The translations under genes were made by a program, and so were the position numbers. Below the pieces are notes generated by a model. That model made no database searches. It was not told the DNA's origin and worked only from the letters and a program-made list of their open reading frames with translations. Below are positions 25,114 through 34,244 of a stretch of 64,000 bases of DNA, piece by piece. Source of the stretch: Paenibacillus thalictri (GTDB lineage: Bacteria > Bacillota > Bacilli > Paenibacillales > NBRC-103111); the NCBI RefSeq assembly GCF_004307995.1, contig NZ_SIRE01000021.1, positions 1 to 64,000 of the forward strand, read 5' to 3'. Numbering within the stretch: the first letter of the stretch is position 1; each line of letters begins with the position of its first letter.

Positions 25114-27084
25114 TTAAGCTTTCGTTTCCGGGGGATATGTCGATTCCAGGGCGAGCTGCAGGCAGGCGATTTCTGTATGAATGGCCGGTAAAGACGGCAG
25201 CTCGGGAAGTTTCGTCTTGCGTATCAGCCGCCGCTGTTCGGCGGCTTTGGCCATCCATTCCAATGCAAGCAGCAGCTCGGCATGGACAGGAGCGGGCAGG
25301 ATCGGCCGGTTGCCGTATTTCCAGCATGCGTCCAGCAAGTACCCAAGCCGTTCGATGGACGATACGGCGGGCCTGAGCAGCTCGGGGCCTGAGCGCCGGT
25401 GGACAATTTCACCCAATGCGGCAGTGAATACCATATTGACGTTGGCCAGGTTGGTTTGCATTTTGCTCCGTTCAGGAGGTTCTTTTGCCGCTGCAGGATG
25501 TGCCGGTTGGGCTGAAAACAGCAGCAGCAGAAATTGCTGCTGGCTGCGAATGGTTTTGGCGATCAGATGCGGAAGCAGCCGGGATGCTTGTTTCCTGCCG
25601 ATCAATAACGTGCCAAGCAAACCGATCATACAGCCGGCCAGCACGTCGACGGTCCGCGCTGCCGCAAAAAATGCGGCGTCATGGGACAGCGAGCTGCTTT
25701 CCGCCAGCAGCAGGGCATTGGGGGTAATGAACAAAGCGGCAATTCCGTAATTATATACGATGGCGAACTCGGTGAATATCGTCAATACGACAATGGCGAT
25801 CAGGATGACATAACCTTGCGGTTCCAGCGACAAGATGGCAAACGCGATGAGAATGCCCAGTATGGTGCCGATGGACCGCTGCACGGCGCGGTGAAACGTC
25901 GAAACGACGGTTGAACCGGACATCACCGCCGCACAAGACAAGGTGACCCAGAACGACCGGTTGAAATCAAACGAAAAAGCGGCGATGGCGGCAACCGTAA
26001 GTACGGCCCCAAAACGCACCGCCGTCAGGAACACGATCGAATGTTTGTCAAACGAGCCGCCTAAGACGACGCTTAATGCAGGCTTGGTGAAATGAGCGGT
26101 TTGATGAAGCCGGGACAACGGTTCGTGCAGCGCGGCTTCGGCGTCCTGCACCTTGAGCAAGAGCTGATCTGCGTGATGGTTCTCAGCCGGGCGAAACGAC
26201 GGCAGATCTTCCTGAATGAAGCCGGCTCTACTGCGTTCTCCAATACGCTCACCGATGCTGCGGGCATATTTTCCGATCTCTACGTCCGGCGTTTCGCCGC
26301 TCGTCTCCGTATGTTCAAGCAGCTGCACAACAATCAGATTGGCGCGATCAAGCAGCAGAAGAAGGCGTACATACGGCTCCGGCGCCCGCCGGGACGGCCT
26401 GCCGGCCAGTAAAATATTTTCGGTTATCTCGAGCTGCCGGATAAGCTTCAGCTTCGCTTCCTCGTACGACCGGGTTCCCGCTGCCTCCATACATGCCGCA
26501 AGTTCCACGTATACCTTCTTTACCGCCTCGGTTTCGGGTCCGAACGGATTATGGAGCCAGCCGATCATCCCGATCATCCACGACAAAATTCCCCCTAGCA
26601 GCACCAGTCCTGCTCTTAACGGAGCCAAAGCCGGATCGACCGGCATGCCCGTTGCCATCGTGAAAGCAAGTACGAAAAAAATACTTGCCGGCCCTGTTAT
26701 TTTTAAAGCTCCGAACAGGTAAGTGACAACCATCCCGATCACTCCGACCATTATTGCCGAACCGAGCGGATAAGGGGCGAGAAGTGTCCCCAGTCCGACG
26801 GATAAGGACATGCCCAGCGCGGCAAAGCCGATTTTTTTCGCTCTTTGCGCGTATGGAATGTTAAAGACGTACAAATACGTAAGACTTCCGATCCCCGCAA
26901 GCAAACCGTAAGCCAAATTGTCCGCCAACAGCCCCAGCAGAACCGGGATTCCGGAGCATATCCCGGCGCTGATCGCCTTTGTCCACGGAAGGGGACTTTT
27001 GTTCACGTTGAAGGCTTGCTTAATCACTTGCAGCAGATGAAGCAAGGCGGAATCGGCCGATGCTGTGGTACGTTGTTTAGACAA
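25114..27084 (-). CDS. FUSC-family membrane protein (aromatic-acid exporter-like)
   Basis: A 656-residue protein with two blocks of hydrophobic helices (about residues 35-170 and 345-500), each followed by a soluble region, the layout of FUSC/AaeB/YccS proteins. Relatives export hydroxylated aromatic acids such as p-hydroxybenzoate, which would fit plant-cell-wall breakdown products; here that is inference. The start is TTG at 27084 with AAGGAGG seven bases upstream; the ATG at 27111 lies before that site. Stand-alone gene, convergent with the dehydrogenase and divergent from an AraC gene. The 290-bp gap to that gene shows no clear motif. Confidence 0.8.
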   Translation of the reverse strand: MSKQRTTASADSALLHLLQVIKQAFNVNKSPLPWTKAISAGICSGIPVLLGLLADNLAYGLLAGIGSLTYLYVFNIPYAQRAKKIGFAALGMSLSVGLGTLLAPYPLGSAIMVGVIGMVVTYLFGALKITGPASIFFVLAFTMATGMPVDPALAPLRAGLVLLGGILSWMIGMIGWLHNPFGPETEAVKKVYVELAACMEAAGTRSYEEAKLKLIRQLEITENILLAGRPSRRAPEPYVRLLLLLDRANLIVVQLLEHTETSGETPDVEIGKYARSIGERIGERSRAGFIQEDLPSFRPAENHHADQLLLKVQDAEAALHEPLSRLHQTAHFTKPALSVVLGGSFDKHSIVFLTAVRFGAVLTVAAIAAFSFDFNRSFWVTLSCAAVMSGSTVVSTFHRAVQRSIGTILGILIAFAILSLEPQGYVILIAIVVLTIFTEFAIVYNYGIAALFITPNALLLAESSSLSHDAAFFAAARTVDVLAGCMIGLLGTLLIGRKQASRLLPHLIAKTIRSQQQFLLLLFSAQPAHPAAAKEPPERSKMQTNLANVNMVFTAALGEIVHRRSGPELLRPAVSSIERLGYLLDACWKYGNRPILPAPVHAELLLALEWMAKAAEQRRLIRKTKLPELPSLPAIHTEIACLQLALESTYPPETKA

Positions 27085-27374
27085 TCCAAGTCCTCCTTGC
27101 ATAAAATGCACTTAATGGATATTTTTCTCAAATCGCTCTCGTTTATGCGTAAACAGCGTGAAATACGTGTGCAAATATGTGATTCATTCGTGCCGGCAAA
27201 CAAACAGGCCTTACGATAGCTGCAAAGTCATGGCAGTGGCTTATTTCAAAGCCTAAAAGATTTTTTATGAAATCATTCTTGAAAAAAAGCGGTAAGCACG
27301 TAGAATTAAGATAGATTTCTTTGGTGATGAAGCGGCGTCCGCAAGAGAACCTTAACGGCTTGGGAGGGAAATGA

Positions 27375-28262
27375 ATGGACGACAATTTATCCCTTGTCGT
27401 GGACCGGGAGTTTAATCAATCGTTAAGCCAGTATCCGGTATTCTGCCAAACGAAGCGGGATACGGCGGTGATGGCTTTTATCCATGCGCATGACGGCTAT
27501 GAGTTTCATTTTCCCTGCTCTTCCGTTGGCATCTGTGTGGTAGACGGGCAGCAGCTTGAATTCGTACCCGGCAAAATGACGATCATTCGTCCCGGCGCCT
27601 ATCATTTTATCCGCTCGACGCAAACGGTCGAATATTGGCGGGTGATTTTATCGGTCGACGAGGCGTATCTGAGCGTGCTGTCCGCACAGGAACCGGCAAT
27701 TTCCGCATTGATTGATGTTTGGTTTCCGTCCGATGAGATTGGAGCGGCGCAGCTGCATGTGGAGTCGAAGGAAGGGATGGAAGCCGTTCAATACCTGCTG
27801 CGCACGATCGAAAGGGAGCTGGAGCAGCGGCGTCCGCATTTTCAATTGGTCGTTAAGGCGCGGCTGCTGGAGCTGTTTGCGCTGCTGGGCCGTCTGGAAA
27901 GCCCGGATTTGGCTAAACGGACGGTATTGCCGCAAACGTCCCGCCAACTGATGAACAAGGTGGCGGATTACATTTCCGACCGTTATGCCGACACGCTGTC
28001 GATGGATACATTAGCGGCGGAATTCCATATGTCAAAATCGTATTTGCACAAGCTGTTTAAGCTGCATACCGGTCAAACGCCAAACCAATACCAGCTGCTT
28101 CAGCGGATCAATCATGCGAAGCTGCTGCTTAGCGGAAGCGACGAGCCGATTACGGCGATCTCGCTGCGGCTCGGTTTTGGCGAGATGGCGTATTTCAGCC
28201 GCTGCTTCAAGGAAGCGACGGGTGTGACGCCGAGTTTTTACCGGAGCAGCATGCGCGAATAA
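27375..28262 (+). CDS. AraC-family transcriptional regulator
   Basis: A 295-residue regulator with an N-terminal cupin-like ligand-binding domain (HAHDGYEFHFPCS, near residues 36-48) and two C-terminal helix-turn-helix motifs (SMDTLAAEFHMSKSYLHKLF and ITAISLRLGFGEMAYFSRCF). GGGAGGG lies before the ATG. It is 123 bp upstream of the ferritin-like gene on the same strand and may control it. That gap contains an imperfect repeat, GATTCTCC/GGAGATTC, and two GTGCAA copies that could be its sites. Confidence 0.88.
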   Translation: MDDNLSLVVDREFNQSLSQYPVFCQTKRDTAVMAFIHAHDGYEFHFPCSSVGICVVDGQQLEFVPGKMTIIRPGAYHFIRSTQTVEYWRVILSVDEAYLSVLSAQEPAISALIDVWFPSDEIGAAQLHVESKEGMEAVQYLLRTIERELEQRRPHFQLVVKARLLELFALLGRLESPDLAKRTVLPQTSRQLMNKVADYISDRYADTLSMDTLAAEFHMSKSYLHKLFKLHTGQTPNQYQLLQRINHAKLLLSGSDEPITAISLRLGFGEMAYFSRCFKEATGVTPSFYRSSMRE

Positions 28263-28385
28263 GGCGGCTTACGTGCAAATATCGGAAAAGTAGAGGATTC
28301 TCCAAGCATCGGAGATTCAGGTGCAAGCGTCTTCAAGAAACCTCTGTTACAGTGGTGTTAACCACATAAAACGAGGTGAAGGATA

Positions 28386-29735
28386 ATGGATTCGAAAAAA
28401 ACAATTATGGTTGACGTCAATGATTTAGGTTTTTTGGACAATACGGAAAATCGGACGGGCTCGTTTGTCCGTCCTGTCGATACCGCGCTGCTCTTGAAGG
28501 ACTGTTACTGGATCGAATTCGAGCTGTCGCGTATGGCGATGGGCTGGGTGACGGGGGCGGCCGACTGGGAATGGAAAGGCGATCTCGTACGTATGGGCTA
28601 CCTGCATACCGAGCATATGAAAAAACTGCGCGATCGTGTCGCCGAGCTTCCCGGCGCCGCTTTAAGCGACAGGTCCTGGACACCGGCGCGGGTGGCGGAC
28701 GTTTTCTTGTCCGTGTCGCTTGCACCCGCTTTTCCCGAATTTGCTTGGGCGTACCGCAGCTTTGTGAGCAAGCTGTACAACAGATACGCCGGGCTTGCCG
28801 ATACGCTTGATCCGATTCTCGAAGCGCCAACGCTGGATGCGCTGCGTGTCATTGAGCTGGACAGGAAGCAGCTTGTAAGCTGGGCCGAACCGCATGTCCG
28901 CTTCGCTTACGTGGACGATCCGCAATCGCGGCAGCGGTTTGACAGCTGGTGCCGTTACGTCGATCAGAAGTGGGACGAACTGTTTGCGGAAGAATCGGCG
29001 CCGGCGGCCGAGTGGGCAGAACGGCTGAAGTATCCGCCTGCGGGTCCGGTTCCGGCCATTCCGGCCGCCGATCCGAAATACCCGCATGTTGACCTGAACC
29101 GTTATAAAAGCGCGATGTTCGACCCGAAGTCGCCGACCTATGACAGCGTCAAACATATGATTTTTATTAACGCCAGCGAGATGTCGGCAACGGAAAGCCT
29201 GACTTATTTGTATTACGGCGTGCAGAAGATGCCGATGGAGTTTTATCACGATATCGCCCGCCATACGTGGGATGAAGCCCGGCACAGCCGCATGGGCGTG
29301 CGGCGGTTGAAGCAGCTTGGCTACCGCACCGAGGATTTCTCCTGGCACCCGTCGACGGCGCTGACGCCGGACAATCTGGAGCGCACGTTCCCCGAGTTTT
29401 ATTCCACCTTGACGATGGTGATGGAGCCGTGTTCGTTTATCAAAAAACGCAAGTCGATTGATGCGTTTAAGCACTACGGGGATGCGTTATCGTCGCTGCA
29501 ATCGGAATACGACATCGCCGACGAACGGCTGCACGTTCAATTCGGCAAAAAATGGGGCGCCAAGCTGTTCGAGCAGATCGACGACTTTGTGACGGCCCAG
29601 TCCGTCGCCGATAAAGCGAAGCAGCTCCATCTGCAGAAAATGGGGTACTCGCAAGAGGAAATCGACGGCGTGCTGAGAAGTTTCCCCGAGTTTTGCGGTT
29701 TCGCGACGATGGATTTGAAATACGACAACTACTAA
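28386..29735 (+). CDS. ferritin-like (DUF455-type) diiron protein, unknown role
   Basis: A 449-residue soluble protein. The C-terminal half has the ligand pattern of a ferritin-like diiron protein: Glu265 and Glu270 in SEMSATESLTYLYYG, Glu297-x-x-His300 in WDEARHSRMG and Glu380-x-x-His383 in ADERLHVQFG. The N-terminal 220 residues are unrecognised. The pattern resembles DUF455 and MiaE-like proteins. It has its own ribosome binding site (ACGAGGTGAAGG) and a terminator after it. It sits between an AraC gene and a sugar importer, which suggests an oxidative step on a carbohydrate or aromatic ligand, but nothing in the sequence proves this. Confidence 0.7.
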   Translation: MDSKKTIMVDVNDLGFLDNTENRTGSFVRPVDTALLLKDCYWIEFELSRMAMGWVTGAADWEWKGDLVRMGYLHTEHMKKLRDRVAELPGAALSDRSWTPARVADVFLSVSLAPAFPEFAWAYRSFVSKLYNRYAGLADTLDPILEAPTLDALRVIELDRKQLVSWAEPHVRFAYVDDPQSRQRFDSWCRYVDQKWDELFAEESAPAAEWAERLKYPPAGPVPAIPAADPKYPHVDLNRYKSAMFDPKSPTYDSVKHMIFINASEMSATESLTYLYYGVQKMPMEFYHDIARHTWDEARHSRMGVRRLKQLGYRTEDFSWHPSTALTPDNLERTFPEFYSTLTMVMEPCSFIKKRKSIDAFKHYGDALSSLQSEYDIADERLHVQFGKKWGAKLFEQIDDFVTAQSVADKAKQLHLQKMGYSQEEIDGVLRSFPEFCGFATMDLKYDNY

Positions 29736-29796
29736 GACGTACGGACCGTACGGATGGTTATAAACGCTGCGCTAAACACACGCACCAAAACGCACG

Positions 29797-29835
29797 GAGC
29801 CCGATTCACCGCTTATCCAGCGGACCGGGCTTTTT
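29797..29835 (+). terminator. intrinsic terminator
   Basis: GAGCCCG ... CGGGCTTTTTG with a nested GCT/AGC pair. It follows the ferritin-like gene and separates it from the importer operon. Confidence 0.75.
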
Positions 29836-29889
29836 GTTTGCCCGGGTAAAGGTGCGTTGTTTTTTACAAAAAGAGCGTTCGTTTCTGCA

Positions 29890-29918
29890 TTCACTGGCGG
29901 TGAAACGCCTTGTATAGT
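29890..29918 (+). promoter_or_regulatory. probable promoter of the second importer operon
   Basis: TTCACT and TATAGT with a 17-bp spacer that contains GGCGGTGAAACGCC, a short inverted repeat that could be an operator. It lies 42 bp before the binding-protein start. Confidence 0.55.
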
Positions 29919-29960
29919 AAAAAAGGAAAGCGCAATCATAAACAGGGAGGCGAAACGATT

Positions 29961-31289
29961 GTGAAACAAAGAAAAATATGGGGGACGGGGACGGCCGTTT
30001 TGTTGTCATTGTCGCTGGCGGCAGGATGCAGCGGCGGCGGATCGGCGGGAACTGCAAATTCAACCGGACCAAGCCCGGCGGCGGGAGCGAATTCCGCGGC
30101 GCCTGCGAAAAAAGTTGAGCTGCGTGTGTTATGGTGGGGCACTCAGGACCGCCACGATATGACCGTCAAGGCGTTGGAGCTGTTCGAAAAGAAATATCCC
30201 GACATCAAAGTGAAACCGGAGTTTTCCGGATTCGACGGCTACTTCGATAAATTAAACGTCCAAGTCAGCGGCGGCAATGCGCCGGATTTGTTCCAAATCA
30301 CGTACCAGGTAATGAACGATTATGCCTCGCGCGGAGCTTTGCTGGACCTGAATACATTGAAGCTGAATTTGGCCGATGTTGATGAAGGAACCCGTAAAAT
30401 CGGGATGTATCAGGATAAAATGATGATGCTTGCCGCAGGAGTCAATACGTCGGCATTTGCCATCGACCCGGCACTGTTCCAAAAAGCCGGCATTACGCTC
30501 AAAAATCGCTTCACCTGGAACGAATTTGCCGCCGCCAGTAAGCAGGTGGCCGAAAAGTTGGGCAAAGGTTCTTACGGAACCCCGGATTATATGAATAACC
30601 CGGATATGCTCAACTACTTCATGCGGCAGAAGGGCAAGTCGTTTTTCGACGGCAAAAAACTCGGGTTTGACCAAGCCGATCTTGTCGAGTTTTTCACCTA
30701 TTGGGACGGGCTGCGCAAGTCGGGAGCGGCAGCGCCGGCGGAAATTACGGCCTCCGTTACAAGCGGCGAGCTGGAGAAGCAGCTGATCGTCAGCGGCAAA
30801 AGTCCTGTTGTACTGCTGGGCTCAAACCAGATCGGCAGCATGCAGTCACTGGCTAACCGCGACTTGCAGATGATGCTGTGGCCGTCGATGGAAGGCGGCA
30901 AGGAAGGCCACTATATCTCGGCCGGGGTGGCCTGGTCGATCTACCAGAAAAGCGCCCATCCGAAAGAAGCGGCCATGCTGCTGGACTTCCTGACCAACGA
31001 TCTGGAAGCTGCCAAAATACTCGGCGCCAACCGCGGCGTGCCGATTTCGGCCAAAGTACGCGAGGCTGTGGGCAGCTCGCTGAGCGCGACGGATAAAAAG
31101 CAGTTCGCTTTTATCGACGAGATGGCGAAGGTGGCGACGCCGTTTAACCCGAACCAGCCGGTGGGAGCGGGCGAAGTGCAAAGCTTGCTCGTCAACATCA
31201 CGCAGCAGGTTCAGTTTGAGAAAAAGAGCATCGCGGAAGCGGCAGCGGAATTCGTGACGAAAGCGAATCAGATTTTGCAGGCGAAATAA
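29961..31289 (+). CDS. ABC transporter solute-binding lipoprotein (family 1)
   Basis: A 442-residue extracellular binding protein: signal segment, lipobox LAAGC, Gly/Ser/Ala-rich linker, then VELRVLWWGTQDRHDMTVKA typical of MalE/UgpB-like proteins. The start is taken as GTG at 29961 (MKQRKIWG...) with GGGAGG about ten bases upstream; the frame reaches back to 29910 through charged residues that do not look like a signal peptide. It delivers sugar to the two following permeases. Given the GH105 gene in the operon, unsaturated uronide-containing oligosaccharides are likely. Confidence 0.9.
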   Translation: MKQRKIWGTGTAVLLSLSLAAGCSGGGSAGTANSTGPSPAAGANSAAPAKKVELRVLWWGTQDRHDMTVKALELFEKKYPDIKVKPEFSGFDGYFDKLNVQVSGGNAPDLFQITYQVMNDYASRGALLDLNTLKLNLADVDEGTRKIGMYQDKMMMLAAGVNTSAFAIDPALFQKAGITLKNRFTWNEFAAASKQVAEKLGKGSYGTPDYMNNPDMLNYFMRQKGKSFFDGKKLGFDQADLVEFFTYWDGLRKSGAAAPAEITASVTSGELEKQLIVSGKSPVVLLGSNQIGSMQSLANRDLQMMLWPSMEGGKEGHYISAGVAWSIYQKSAHPKEAAMLLDFLTNDLEAAKILGANRGVPISAKVREAVGSSLSATDKKQFAFIDEMAKVATPFNPNQPVGAGEVQSLLVNITQQVQFEKKSIAEAAAEFVTKANQILQAK

Positions 31290-31311
31290 CATGGCTTATT
31301 CATGGGCGATT

Positions 31312-31342
31312 CGGGGCTGCGGGCGGTTTCATCCGCGCCCCG
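31312..31342 (+). promoter_or_regulatory. intercistronic stem-loop
   Basis: CGGGGC pairs with GCCCCG, enclosing GCGG/CCGC with loop TTTCAT. It lies between the binding-protein and permease genes, as in the other transport operons here. A T-rich stretch follows a few bases later, so partial termination is possible. Confidence 0.65.
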
Positions 31343-31380
31343 CTGTCGTTTTTGTTTCCGGAAGCAGGGAGGTTTAACCA

Positions 31381-32277
31381 ATGGGCAGCAGAGCGTTTCG
31401 AGCCAATATCAGCGCATATATGTTTTTGGCGCCATGGCTGATAGGGCTATTTTTATTTATGGTTGGGCCTATGCTGGCTTCGCTATATTTGGCTTTTACA
31501 AAATATGATCTTGTGTCCGCACCAACTTGGATCGGGCTGCAAAACTTCCAGACGATGTTTGCCGACCCGCGGTTTTATTTGGCCGTGCGCGCGACGGTGC
31601 TGTTCGTTGGCGTTGCCGTACCGCTGAAGCTGGCGGCGGCTCTGGGCGTTGCGCTGCTGATGAACCGCAATCTGCGCTTGATCGGGCTGTACCGGACGGT
31701 GTATTATGTGCCGTCGCTGATCGGCGGCAGTGTGGCCGTATCCGTCATGTGGCGGCAAATTTTCGGCGGTGACGGTATTTTCAACCGGTTTCTGGGGCTG
31801 CTGGGAGCGGACAATATGACGATCTGGATCGCAAGCCCGAAATACGCGATCTATACGATATGTTTGCTTGCCGTCTGGCAGTTCGGTTCGTCGATGGTCA
31901 TTTTTTTGGCGGGGCTGAAGCAAATTCCCGAATATTTATACGAGTCGTCCGCCATCGACGGCGCCGGTAAAGTGCGGCAGTTTGTTTCCATTACGCTGCC
32001 GATGCTGTCGCCTGTGCTGTTTTTTAATCTCGTTATGCAGACGATCGGCGCTTTTCTTATGTTTACGCAGGCGTTTATCGTGACGAAAGGCGGACCGATG
32101 GATGCTACGCTTGTGTACGCTTTGTTTCTTTACGAGCAAGGGTTTTCGTTTATGAAGATGGGTTATGCTTCCGCGCTTTCCTGGGTGCTGCTTGTCGCCA
32201 TCGGCCTGTGCACGCTGCTGTTTTTTGCGACTTCGCGTTATTGGGTTTATTATGAGACGGACGGTGACAAGGAATGA
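31381..32277 (+). CDS. sugar ABC transporter permease (MalF/UgpA type)
   Basis: A 298-residue permease with six helices. It starts with ANISAYMFLAPWLIGLFLF and has the EAA loop YESSAIDGAGKVRQFVSITLP (about residues 186-206), where the usual EAA reads ESS. GGGAGG precedes the ATG. No ATPase is encoded with it. Confidence 0.92.
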   Translation: MGSRAFRANISAYMFLAPWLIGLFLFMVGPMLASLYLAFTKYDLVSAPTWIGLQNFQTMFADPRFYLAVRATVLFVGVAVPLKLAAALGVALLMNRNLRLIGLYRTVYYVPSLIGGSVAVSVMWRQIFGGDGIFNRFLGLLGADNMTIWIASPKYAIYTICLLAVWQFGSSMVIFLAGLKQIPEYLYESSAIDGAGKVRQFVSITLPMLSPVLFFNLVMQTIGAFLMFTQAFIVTKGGPMDATLVYALFLYEQGFSFMKMGYASALSWVLLVAIGLCTLLFFATSRYWVYYETDGDKE

Positions 32278-32282
32278 CTCGC

Positions 32283-33122
32283 ATGCAAGCAAATCTGACC
32301 CGCCGCACGCTGCTCCATTTGATATTGCTGGCACTCGGCCTCGTGATGGTTTATCCGGTCATCTGGATGCTGCTGAGCTCGTTTAAAAGCGACTCGCACA
32401 TATTTTCTTCATCAGCGCTGCTGCCAGAAGTATGGTCGACGGCCAATTATACGAAGGGTTGGAGCGGGGTTCCGAAAATCAGCTTTGGCACTTTTTTCGC
32501 CAACTCGTTTTTTGTTGCGGGAGCGGTGGTCGTCGGCAATGTCGTCTCGGCTTCGTTGACCGCCTTTGCATTCGGCCGGATGCAGTTTAAGCTGAAGCAG
32601 CTTTGGTTTTCCGTCATGATTGTGACGATGATGCTGCCGGCGCAAATTATTTTGATCCCGCAATATTTGCTGTTTAACAAGCTGGGCTGGGTAAACACGT
32701 ATTTGCCGCTGATTGTGCCGCACTTTTTTGGCGCTGCGCCGTTTTTTATATTTCTGATGGTGCAGTTCATCCGCGGTTTGCCTAAGGAATTGGACGAATC
32801 GGCGCGGATGGACGGCTGCGGCGTTTTTCAAATCTTTTTGCGTATCGTGATGCCTTTGTGTGTGCCGGCGATTATTACGACAGCAATATTCAGCTTTATT
32901 TGGACGTGGGACGACTTCTTTACGCAGCTTGTATATATTAACGATCCGGTTAAATTTACAGTGCCGCTTGGCTTACGGCTGTTTTTGGACGGCGGGGGCA
33001 CAAGCCAGTGGGGAGCGATGTTCGCCATGTCGGTGCTGTCGCTGATCCCGAGTTTTATGGTTTTTTTGCTCGCACAGAAGTATTTTGTACAAGGAATTGC
33101 AACCACCGGGATGAAAAACTGA
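32283..33122 (+). CDS. sugar ABC transporter permease (MalG type)
   Basis: A 279-residue permease, partner of the preceding one. It has six helices and the EAA loop LDESARMDGCGVFQIFLRIVMP; it ends FVQGIATTGMKN. An in-frame ATG at 32274 overlaps the previous stop as ATGA, but AAGGA abuts that codon, whereas it is nine bases from the ATG at 32283; either start is possible. Confidence 0.9.
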   Translation: MQANLTRRTLLHLILLALGLVMVYPVIWMLLSSFKSDSHIFSSSALLPEVWSTANYTKGWSGVPKISFGTFFANSFFVAGAVVVGNVVSASLTAFAFGRMQFKLKQLWFSVMIVTMMLPAQIILIPQYLLFNKLGWVNTYLPLIVPHFFGAAPFFIFLMVQFIRGLPKELDESARMDGCGVFQIFLRIVMPLCVPAIITTAIFSFIWTWDDFFTQLVYINDPVKFTVPLGLRLFLDGGGTSQWGAMFAMSVLSLIPSFMVFLLAQKYFVQGIATTGMKN

Positions 33123-33150
33123 CCGGGTTTCAAAGGAGGATGGGGCATAA

Positions 33151-34227
33151 ATGCAGCCGTTAAACGGGCTTAACCGGGCGCAGCTGGAAGATGCGATATC
33201 ACAAGTGATCCGCGGCATGCAGGGGCTTAAGGCAACGATCGCGGAGGATACTCCCGCGAGCATCATTTCCATGGATGTATGGGATTGGTCGCAGGGGGTT
33301 GGGTTATTTGCGCTTTACAGATATTATAGAGAGACAGGGGATACAGCAACGCTGGACTATTTGACCGGCTGGTTCGCAAAACGGATCAATGAAGGGCTGC
33401 CTTCTCCCAATATCAATACGATGTGTCCGCTGCTTACGCTGAGTTATTTGTACGAGGAGACGGGGGATGCCGAGGCGCTGCGCCTTTGTGGGCAGTGGGC
33501 GCAATACGCGGTGCAGGACTTGCCGCGAACGGCCGAGCTGGGCTTTGCCCACACGGCTGTCGACAGCCCCAACGAAGGCGAACTGTGGGACGATACGCTG
33601 TACATGACTGTGCTGTTTGTTGGGCGTATGGGGATGCTTTTGCAAAAAGACGATTACGTGCAGGAGAGCATTAGGCAGTTTCTCGTGCACCTGAAATATT
33701 TGACGGACGTTCGCAGCGGACTGTTTTTCCACGGCTGGACGTTTAAGGAGCGGCACCACTTCGCCCAGGCGTTATGGGGTCGCGGCAACGCTTGGTATAC
33801 CGCCGGTCTTGTCGATTATCTCGAGATGGTGACGGTGCCGGAAGGGGTTCGCCGTTTTCTGCTGACCTCGCTGAACCGGCAGATTGATGCGTTGGCCGAA
33901 CTTCAGGCCGAAAGCGGCTTGTGGCACACGCTGCTGGACGACCCGGCTTCGTATGAGGAAACGTCGGCTTCGGCCGGTTTTGCCTACGGGATATTAAAAG
34001 CGGTTCGCATGGGCTACACCGATGCTTCGCGCCGGATCGTCGGCGAGCGGGCGCTAGAGGCCGTGCTGCGGCAAATTGATGCGGACGGGGCCGTACAAGG
34101 CGTGTCTTACGGTACAAGGATGGGACGCACGCTGCAGTTTTACAAGGACATTCCGCAATGTCCGATGCCTTACGGCCAATCTATGACGCTGCTGATGCTG
34201 GTCGAAGGGCTGCGGCATTTCAAATAA
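33151..34227 (+). CDS. GH105-like unsaturated rhamnogalacturonyl hydrolase
   Basis: A 358-residue (alpha/alpha)6-barrel glycosidase of the YteR/YesR group. ELWDDTLYMTVLF contains the catalytic Asp (Asp148 by position; Asp147 is adjacent). WDWSQGVGLFALYRYY, ERHHFAQALWGRGNAWYTAG and DPASYEETSASAGFAYG match other conserved blocks. It hydrates the 4,5-unsaturated uronic acid left by pectate or rhamnogalacturonan lyases. There is no signal peptide, so it works on imported oligosaccharide. It lies 28 bp after the permease genes. Specificity for rhamnogalacturonan rather than another lyase product (for example ulvan) cannot be settled from sequence. Confidence 0.88.
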   Translation: MQPLNGLNRAQLEDAISQVIRGMQGLKATIAEDTPASIISMDVWDWSQGVGLFALYRYYRETGDTATLDYLTGWFAKRINEGLPSPNINTMCPLLTLSYLYEETGDAEALRLCGQWAQYAVQDLPRTAELGFAHTAVDSPNEGELWDDTLYMTVLFVGRMGMLLQKDDYVQESIRQFLVHLKYLTDVRSGLFFHGWTFKERHHFAQALWGRGNAWYTAGLVDYLEMVTVPEGVRRFLLTSLNRQIDALAELQAESGLWHTLLDDPASYEETSASAGFAYGILKAVRMGYTDASRRIVGERALEAVLRQIDADGAVQGVSYGTRMGRTLQFYKDIPQCPMPYGQSMTLLMLVEGLRHFK

Positions 34228-34244
34228 CAACAGGGGGTGAACAC

